From an uncultured Clostridia bacterium (GTDB lineage Bacteria > Bacillota > Clostridia > Oscillospirales > CAG-382), in assembly GCA_905235695.1 (NCBI GenBank), contig CAJOMW010000025.1, positions 1 to 10,682 of the forward strand: a DNA stretch of 10,682 nucleotides, in the 5' to 3' direction. This document shows positions 6,066-10,682 of this stretch, one piece after another; position 1 is the stretch's first letter, and each line of letters opens with the position of its first letter. The notes below the pieces were generated by a model. It saw only the letters and a program-made list of their open reading frames with translations. It was not told where the DNA came from and did not search any database. Both the position numbers and the translations under genes were made by a program.

Positions 6066-6938
6066 TCACTCCATATATCCTTCAAGAGCTTTTGCGAGCT
6101 TTACGAAGTCGTCGGGCGACAGCTTCTCTCCTCTCACGCTCTCGCCGCAGCCGAGCGTGTCGGATATGATTTTCGCAATCTCCGCCTTATCGAGCGAAAC
6201 AATACCGCAAAGCGCATTGACAAGCGTCTTTCTGCGAACGGAAAACGCCGCCTTTATGAGCCTTTGCGCCGCCTTTATCTCACTATCCGAGTACTTTGCC
6301 GGTCTGTATGTCGTAAATCTTATGACTGCGCTGTCGACCTTAGGTCTCGGATAAAAGCAGCCGGACGGCACCGCAAAGAGCCTCTTAAAAGAGCCGTAAA
6401 GTCCCATTGACGCAGTTATGCTGCCGTAGTCTGCGGAGCCGGGCGCCGAGGTCAGACGCTGAGCCACCTCTTTCTGCACCATGACGGTTATATAGTCGAA
6501 GCAGCCGCAGTCCTCGACAAGCCTTGTGAGAATCGGCGTTGTGATGTAATACGGAAGATTTGCGCAGACCGAGACGGGAAGCATCTTATCTCCGCTCATT
6601 CTCCGCTCTTTGAGAAGCGCTTGTATATCGGTCTCCATCACGTCCCCGAAAACCACCTCTGTATTGTCGTATCCCTCCAGAGCTTCTGCGAGCACCGGCT
6701 CGAGGGATCTGTCTATCTCGACGGCGACAACCTTCTCAAAAACCGCCGCAAGCTCCTTTGTGAGTATTCCGGCGCCGGGACCTATCTCAAGGATAAGCGC
6801 CGGTATCTTTTCGCCTCCGCCGCCCGTATATTCGGTACATTCTGCCGCTATTCTGCGCGGTATCTTATAGTCCTGAAGGAAGTTCTGACCGTATTTTTTC
6901 TGAAAAGAAAAGTCGTGCTTATTTAATATTTCAGACAT
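6066..6938 (-). CDS. rsmA (ksgA): 16S rRNA dimethyladenosine transferase KsgA/RsmA
   Basis: KsgA uses S-adenosylmethionine to dimethylate two adjacent adenines in the 3' terminal helix of 16S rRNA (A1518 and A1519 in E. coli numbering), a late step in small-subunit assembly. The 290-aa protein has the family order: KKYGQNFL at 14-21, motif I EIGPGAGILT at 51-60, acidic VEID at 73-76, NLPYYITTP at 127-135 (catalytic motif IV) and FYPRPKVDSAVI at 195-206, then the helical C-terminal domain. Length is normal. GGGAGG (6952-6947) lies 8 nt before the ATG. It sits between oppA and feoA on the same strand. Confidence 0.97.
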   Translation of the reverse strand: MSEILNKHDFSFQKKYGQNFLQDYKIPRRIAAECTEYTGGGGEKIPALILEIGPGAGILTKELAAVFEKVVAVEIDRSLEPVLAEALEGYDNTEVVFGDVMETDIQALLKERRMSGDKMLPVSVCANLPYYITTPILTRLVEDCGCFDYITVMVQKEVAQRLTSAPGSADYGSITASMGLYGSFKRLFAVPSGCFYPRPKVDSAVIRFTTYRPAKYSDSEIKAAQRLIKAAFSVRRKTLVNALCGIVSLDKAEIAKIISDTLGCGESVRGEKLSPDDFVKLAKALEGYME

Positions 6939-6964
6939 TGACGTTGCCTCCCGAATGGCTGATT

Positions 6965-6999
6965 AAAGGGACATACCCACAGCACGGGCACGTCCCCTT
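6965..6999 (-). repeat. REP-like imperfect palindrome between oppA and ksgA
   Basis: On the minus strand 6999-6986 (AAGGGGACGTGCCC) pairs with 6978-6965 (GGGTATGTCCCTTT) over 14 bp with three G.U pairs and a 7-nt loop. On the plus strand the same positions become A.C mismatches, so the structure favours the strand that carries the oppA and ksgA transcripts. No U run follows in the minus direction, so it is not a standard terminator. It resembles REP-type palindromes, but only one copy is visible here. Confidence 0.55.
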
Positions 7000-7014
7000 G
7001 ATTTTTTATTCGTC

Positions 7015-8799
7015 TTACTCCGCCTGTGCGGTCTTCTTATCTTCCTCAACCGGCAGATAATTTCTGTAATTCTTCTGGGATACCTTTGTGAAGTTTCTGC
7101 CTCCGAACATATTGGACTCTATCTTGGAGAGGTCTCTCGAAGCGTAGATGTCTACGTTGTAGAAGAGCGGTATTATCGGGGATTTGTCTATGAGGAGCTG
7201 TTCCGCTCTGTGGAGGGCGTCAGCTCTGTCGGCGTTGTTCAGCGCCGAGACTATCTCCTCGCAGACTGCGTCGTACTCATCATCCGCAAAGCCTGTTATG
7301 TTGCGGCCGCTGTATTCGACGTTTTCGGTAGTAAGGTCTATTGCGCCGCCGGAGAACTGCGTCGAGAAGCCTATAAGCATACCGTATGCGTCGGGAGTCA
7401 GGCACTGGAAATCCATACCTATTACTCTTGCGGTGCCGTTTGTAAGCTCATTGGCTCCGGAAGAAATGCCGTAGATATACTTGGTATTTTTAGAGTCGTC
7501 GCTCACGTTGAAGCCGAGCTCCTTCCATACCGAGCGAACGTAGCTTGCGATGGCGCTCTCGTACTCTCTGTCCCTGTTGTATTCAATGGATATCGAGCCC
7601 TTTGTGACGCCTGCCTCTTTGAGGAGAGCCTTTGCCGCTTCCATGTCGCCTGTCGGGACGAAGAGGTCGCCGGCTTCCTTTCTGAACTCGGTCTTTTCGG
7701 TGGTGTCCTCTATTCCGTAAGGAACGACGCCTGCCGCCGCCTTTGCGCCTCTTCCGGTAAGCTCGGCTATATGCTCTCTGTCAAGAGCTATTGACAGCGC
7801 CTTTCTCACCCTTGCGTCCGAGAAGAGCTCGCTCGTGGTGTCAAAGAAATAAGTGTACGTCGAGGGAATAGCGGTGGTGACCGTTTTTCCCGCCTTTGCG
7901 ATGGTGTCGGAAGAAGCCTCGCTGAGGTTTATGTAGAATATGTCGCCTGCGAGATATCTGTCTATCTGATTGTCAGCCTTTGCGCCCTCGGAGAGGAGGG
8001 TTACGAGCTGATAGGGCTTTACCACCTTGTCTACGGCGTTGTCCTCCGATTCGCTAACGCCGTTGTAGTGGAGATTTCTCTCGAGCTCTATTACCTTGTC
8101 GGTAACTCTCTTATACTTGAAAGGACCGTTTGTGAGCGGAAGTGCGAGGGACGAGGAAGCGTCCCATGAATAGTCGACGTTTTCCGGATCGTCAAACTTT
8201 GTGGCGTTGGACTCGCGGAGCGGAACGAGCGCGGGGCTTGCAAGGCGGCGCTTGAAGTACTCTACGTTGGTAAATCCGTCTTCAAACGCTATCTGAAGCA
8301 CGTCGTCCTTTATCGCTGTTATGCCGAGATCGTTTATAGAGCAGAGTCCCTCTTTGACCTTGCGCGCGTTCTTTATGGGATAGAGAAGCGAAGCGGCAGG
8401 TGAATCGTTCGAGGGCTTGAGAAGCCTCTGCCACGAGTATACGAAGTCGTCGGCGCCGACGACTATACCGTCCGACCATCTCGATTTCTTGAGCTTTATT
8501 TCGAGCTTTAAGGTATTGTCCCTTGCGTCAACGTAGTACTCAACCTTGTCCGCAAGCGCCTTCTTCAGCTTTCCGTTGCTGTCCATGGTGAACAGTCCCT
8601 CGTAAAGCAGTCCGAACATCTTTGCCGCATCGGCGGAGCCGTAGGTTACCGCAGTCGGATCGAGATTGCTCGGAAAAGACGATAGATACATCTGTATTAT
8701 TGCGCCTTTATCGTCATCGCTCCTTCTGCCGCAGCCGCCGATAGCGAGTACCGGGACGAGCATACAAAGCGCCAATACCAAAGCCAGGATTTTTTTCAT
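7015..8799 (-). CDS. Peptide ABC transporter substrate-binding lipoprotein (OppA/DppA family)
   Basis: The 594-aa protein is a family 5 solute-binding protein (SBP_bac_5, PF00496). It would capture oligopeptides outside the cell and deliver them to an ABC permease. The signal peptide ends in a lipobox AIGGC (Cys23), so it should be lipid-anchored. Typical features follow: a start with SSFPSNLDPT (about 40-49), YEGLFTMDSNGKLKKALADK (about 66-85), WSDGIVVGADDFVYSWQRLL (about 108-127), a VRKALSIALDRE helix around 335, and a C-terminal PIIPLFYNVDIY near 547. The start has GGAGG at 8816-8812, 12 nt before the ATG, a slightly long spacing. No permease or ATPase genes adjoin it, so it is an orphan binding protein here. 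Substrate cannot be read from the sequence. Confidence 0.93.
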   Translation of the reverse strand: MKKILALVLALCMLVPVLAIGGCGRRSDDDKGAIIQMYLSSFPSNLDPTAVTYGSADAAKMFGLLYEGLFTMDSNGKLKKALADKVEYYVDARDNTLKLEIKLKKSRWSDGIVVGADDFVYSWQRLLKPSNDSPAASLLYPIKNARKVKEGLCSINDLGITAIKDDVLQIAFEDGFTNVEYFKRRLASPALVPLRESNATKFDDPENVDYSWDASSSLALPLTNGPFKYKRVTDKVIELERNLHYNGVSESEDNAVDKVVKPYQLVTLLSEGAKADNQIDRYLAGDIFYINLSEASSDTIAKAGKTVTTAIPSTYTYFFDTTSELFSDARVRKALSIALDREHIAELTGRGAKAAAGVVPYGIEDTTEKTEFRKEAGDLFVPTGDMEAAKALLKEAGVTKGSISIEYNRDREYESAIASYVRSVWKELGFNVSDDSKNTKYIYGISSGANELTNGTARVIGMDFQCLTPDAYGMLIGFSTQFSGGAIDLTTENVEYSGRNITGFADDEYDAVCEEIVSALNNADRADALHRAEQLLIDKSPIIPLFYNVDIYASRDLSKIESNMFGGRNFTKVSQKNYRNYLPVEEDKKTAQAE

Positions 8800-8871
8800 G
8801 ATAGAATGTCGCCTCCATAGAATTTATGAATATACCCGATACTGCACCGAGTTTATTCAATATCATCATAC

Positions 8872-8900
8872 ATTATATCATTAAATCCCGATTTAATCAA
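8872..8900 (-). promoter_or_regulatory. oppA promoter with palindrome in the spacer
   Basis: On the minus strand TTGATT (8900-8895) and TATAAT (8877-8872) are spaced by 17 nt, and TG-A precedes TATAAT as an extended -10. This predicts a start near 8865 and a leader of about 65 nt. An inverted repeat ATTAAAT-CGGG-ATTTAAT (8897-8880) lies mostly in the spacer and overlaps the -35 box, a natural place for a repressor. Just upstream a CodY-like sequence at 8919-8905 matches the known 15-nt CodY consensus at 11 of 15 positions; CodY often controls peptide uptake genes, but this match is weak in AT-rich DNA. Confidence 0.65.
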
Positions 8901-9065
8901 CAAATATTTTCCCAAAAATTATGTATTTTTCGCTTTGCACAATAATATTTCGTTTTTTTGTTGAATATGCACAAATAATGAGCCGTGCTTTTCAATGGCG
9001 GCATATAAAAAGCGGTACACGAATATTATTAAACGAACTGAAAACAAAACGGCGGAGGAAAAGCA

Positions 9066-10004
9066 ATGACAGACATTTACAAACCGGAAGGATTTATAAT
9101 AGATACCCCCGAAAACAGAGAGCATACGTCAACGCTTTCGGGACTTGAATATGCGCTCTCGGCAGGTCTGATACTTGAGGGGAGGGTAACGCTCTGTGAC
9201 GGAGAGCACAATCTGATAGTGGATATGGGCAGCTGCAGGGGGATCATACCCAGAAGCGAGGCGGCGTACAGCATAGACGGGAGCGAGGTGCGCGACATTG
9301 CGCTGATAACGCGTGTCGGGAAGCCCGTCTGCTTCAAGGTAACGCATATAGAGCACACCGACGGCGGCGCGAAGATAATACTGTCGAGGCGGCTTGCCCA
9401 GATGGAGTGCTTTGAGAACTACGTATCAAACCTGGCAAGCGGCGACGTAATAGACGCCAAGATAACCCACATAGAGCCCTTCGGCTGCTTCTGCGACATA
9501 GGCTGCGGAATAATATCTCTGCTTCCCGTCGACTGCATTTCGGTCTCACGCATAACCCATCCCAAAGACCGCTTTTCGAGCGGAGAGCGCATAAAGTGTG
9601 CTGTAAAGCAAAACGACACGGTGACCGGTCGAATATCTCTCACCCACAAGGAGCTGCTCGGAACCTGGGAGGAGAACGCCGCTCTCTTTTGCGCCGGCGA
9701 GACGGCGGCAGGCATAATCCGGAGCATCGAGCCGTATGGGATATTCGTGGAGCTTACGCCAAATCTCGCAGGGCTTGCCGAGTGGTGCGAGGGCGCAGAG
9801 GTAGGCAGAGGCGCCGCCGTGTACATAAAGAGCATAATTCCCGAAAAGATGAAGATAAAGCTCGTGATAGTCGACAGCAATTTCCCGTCTGCGAGCATTG
9901 CGAAAAAGCCGAGCTACTATATCAGCGAGGGGCGCATAGATATATGGCGGTATTCGCCCGAGCTTTGCGAAAAGACGGTGATAACCGACTTTACTGAGCT
10001 CTAA
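9066..10004 (+). CDS. Protein with three S1-type RNA-binding domains
   Basis: The 312-aa product starts at ATG 9066 after GGAGG at 9054-9058. Three S1/OB-fold domains (PF00575) can be seen at about 33-109, 124-196 and 210-268. The clearest segments are VIDAKITHIEPFGCFCDIG (129-147) and GIIRSIEPYGIFVELTPNLAGL (216-237), which show the S1 pattern of V-x(n)-GxFV-x-hGL. The first domain is more diverged. A C-terminal tail of about 45 residues has no recognised match. It is shorter than ribosomal protein S1 of E. coli (six domains) and resembles the short S1-like proteins of Bacillota, which bind RNA in translation or decay. Its stop overlaps that of the convergent neighbour. Ribosome association cannot be decided here. 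Confidence 0.88.
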   Translation: MTDIYKPEGFIIDTPENREHTSTLSGLEYALSAGLILEGRVTLCDGEHNLIVDMGSCRGIIPRSEAAYSIDGSEVRDIALITRVGKPVCFKVTHIEHTDGGAKIILSRRLAQMECFENYVSNLASGDVIDAKITHIEPFGCFCDIGCGIISLLPVDCISVSRITHPKDRFSSGERIKCAVKQNDTVTGRISLTHKELLGTWEENAALFCAGETAAGIIRSIEPYGIFVELTPNLAGLAEWCEGAEVGRGAAVYIKSIIPEKMKIKLVIVDSNFPSASIAKKPSYYISEGRIDIWRYSPELCEKTVITDFTEL

Positions 10005-10417
10005 GGCCGCTCCCTGCTTATTATGTCGCACTCCGCCCTGCCGGTTATGACAGCCTTTACGACGGTGTCTTCGCGGTAATCGGAGTTTTCGGGCACGAAT
10101 GCGCCGTAAATTTTTCCGTCTATCCACACGGTGCAGAAATCGTCCGATACCTTTTTCAGCACTATGCCTTTTTTTGCTATGGGCTTTTGCAGGGCGATGC
10201 TCTTTGCCCTTCGCACGGCAAGGTACGCCGTTCCGCTAGCGGCGGCCGAAAGTGCCGCCGACGCCGCTATTCTCGCCGTTAAGAGGTAGACAAAGAGAGA
10301 AATGAGGGAGAAAAGTCCGAAAAAGACAAATTCGGACGGGCTCATGCCGCCTGCCGTAAAGACTGCGAGGGACAAAATGAAAGCAAGTGCGAATACGGCG
10401 GCTATTTCCGGGATCAT
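10001..10417 (-). CDS. Small membrane protein with C-terminal NfeD-like OB domain
   Basis: The 138-aa product has two or three hydrophobic segments (about 3-22, 28-47 and perhaps 50-67), then a soluble part from about 82 to 134 (KKGIVLKKVSDDFCTVWIDG and following strands) that resembles the NfeD C-terminal OB-fold (PF01957). NfeD proteins work with membrane-bound SPFH (flotillin-like) proteins; none is encoded here. The ATG at 10417 has no clear ribosome binding site, so a later start is possible (Met25 would remove the first segment). The stop TAG (10003-10001) overlaps the TAA of the S1 gene, so the two genes converge with no room for a terminator between them. The gene looks real by length and composition; the family call is tentative. 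Confidence 0.55.
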   Translation of the reverse strand: MIPEIAAVFALAFILSLAVFTAGGMSPSEFVFFGLFSLISLFVYLLTARIAASAALSAAASGTAYLAVRRAKSIALQKPIAKKGIVLKKVSDDFCTVWIDGKIYGAFVPENSDYREDTVVKAVITGRAECDIISRERP

Positions 10418-10457
10418 AATATCAGTCCAATCTGTTTTTTTATATTATCGACAAAAG

Positions 10458-10480
10458 TGCGGCACGGTATGCGTGCCGCA
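10458..10480 (-). terminator. Hairpin upstream of the NfeD-like gene, possible terminator
   Basis: TGCGGCAC (10458-10465) and GTGCCGCA (10473-10480) form an 8-bp perfect stem with a 7-nt loop. On the minus strand it is followed by CTTTTG, on the plus strand by TTCGGCTTTT, so it is a weak terminator either way. On the minus strand it is the end of a heptamer-TTAAAAGCCG module like those near 5508 and 5579. Confidence 0.45.
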
Positions 10481-10491
10481 TTCGGCTTTTA

Positions 10492-10512
10492 AAAATGCAG
10501 AATGCAAAATTG
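10492..10512 (-). repeat. Heptamer tandem repeat, three units, minus strand
   Basis: Read on the minus strand the units are CAATTTT, GCATTCT and GCATTTT, followed by TTAAAAGCCGAATGCGGCAC and the hairpin at 10458-10480. The order heptamers, TTAAAAGCCG, hairpin matches the plus-strand modules at 5508-5572 and 5579-5619. Confidence 0.6.
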
Positions 10513-10518
10513 GCTGGG

Positions 10519-10672
10519 GCGCAGCTTTTGATACTCATTTGATGGTTTACTGCTAAGCGCAGTGCAGTATCCAAAGTGCCTTCCGGCACTTTGGGGACAC
10601 GTGTTACGTACTTTTCTTGAAAAAGAAAAGTACCAAAAGATTTTTGCCCTTCCCGGGCGTGGGAAGGGCAAA
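10519..10672 (+). repeat. Dispersed BOX-like element, copy 3
   Basis: The box at 10519-10570 matches copies 1 and 2. Hairpin A pairs 10571-10580 with 10585-10594; relative to copy 1 one C-G pair is changed to T-A on both sides. Hairpin B pairs 10608-10618 with 10623-10633 (11 bp) around GAAA, a GNRA-type loop. Hairpin C pairs 10643-10654 with 10661-10672 (12 bp). The A-B spacer is 13 nt against 12 in the other copies. The upstream TTGCTCTGC part seen in copies 1 and 2 is missing. The element may continue past the window end. Confidence 0.8.
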
Positions 10673-10682
10673 TCGAAGGACG

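Noticed and set aside
8941..9030. 9-bp inverted repeat AATAATATT / AATATTATT 72 nt apart upstream of the S1 gene
   Set aside because: Pure A/T sequence in an AT-rich gap; expected by chance. No good promoter pair could be placed there either.
16..10672. CRISPR array
   Set aside because: The three element copies are kilobases apart, differ in orientation and contain internal hairpins; there are no regularly spaced repeats or cas genes.
1..10682. tRNA or rRNA genes
   Set aside because: No cloverleaf with a GGTTCGAATCC-like T arm or rRNA-like conserved stretch was seen in the intergenic regions.

Overview
The window looks like a chromosomal piece of a Gram-positive anaerobe of the Bacillota, probably Clostridia (Oscillospiraceae/Eubacteriales-like). 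The support is an S-layer-homology (SLH) surface protein, lipoprotein signals with Cys lipoboxes, strong AGGAGG-type ribosome binding sites, moderate GC, a marked preference for the isoleucine codon ATA, and the families present. This placement is inferred from gene content; no rRNA or tRNA marker is present.

Left block (1-5080, + strand): after a dispersed repeat element (copy 1) comes a tight four-gene cluster. Its genes are a large secreted Cthe_2159-type beta-helix protein with three C-terminal SLH domains (330-2756), a VTC-type polyphosphate polymerase domain protein (2831-3565), a DUF4956 membrane protein overlapping it by 8 nt (3558-4223), and a metallo-beta-lactamase-fold lipoprotein related to the ComEC hydrolase domain (4226-5080). 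The spacings of 74, -8 and 2 nt suggest one operon. A reasonable reading is a cell-surface polyanion system: cytoplasmic polymerase, membrane partner, outer-face hydrolase and wall-anchored calcium/polyanion-binding protein. The joint function is inference.

Middle (5081-5726): no gene. It holds copy 2 of the dispersed element, a degenerate heptamer tandem repeat followed by a terminator, a second shorter copy of that module, and the terminator of feoA.

Right block (5727-8900, - strand): oppA-like peptide-binding lipoprotein, then ksgA/rsmA (16S rRNA dimethyltransferase), then a stand-alone feoA without feoB. A good extended -10 promoter with a palindrome in its spacer precedes oppA. A REP-like hairpin lies between oppA and ksgA.

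Right end (9066-10682): a three-S1-domain RNA-binding protein (+) converges on a small NfeD-like membrane protein (-) with overlapping stop codons, followed by a hairpin, a heptamer tract and copy 3 of the dispersed element.

The least ordinary features are non-coding. A BOX-like element occurs three times, each copy with a conserved box and three successive hairpins whose sequences change while pairing is kept. A second module, a heptamer array plus TTAAAAGCCG plus a hairpin, also occurs three times.
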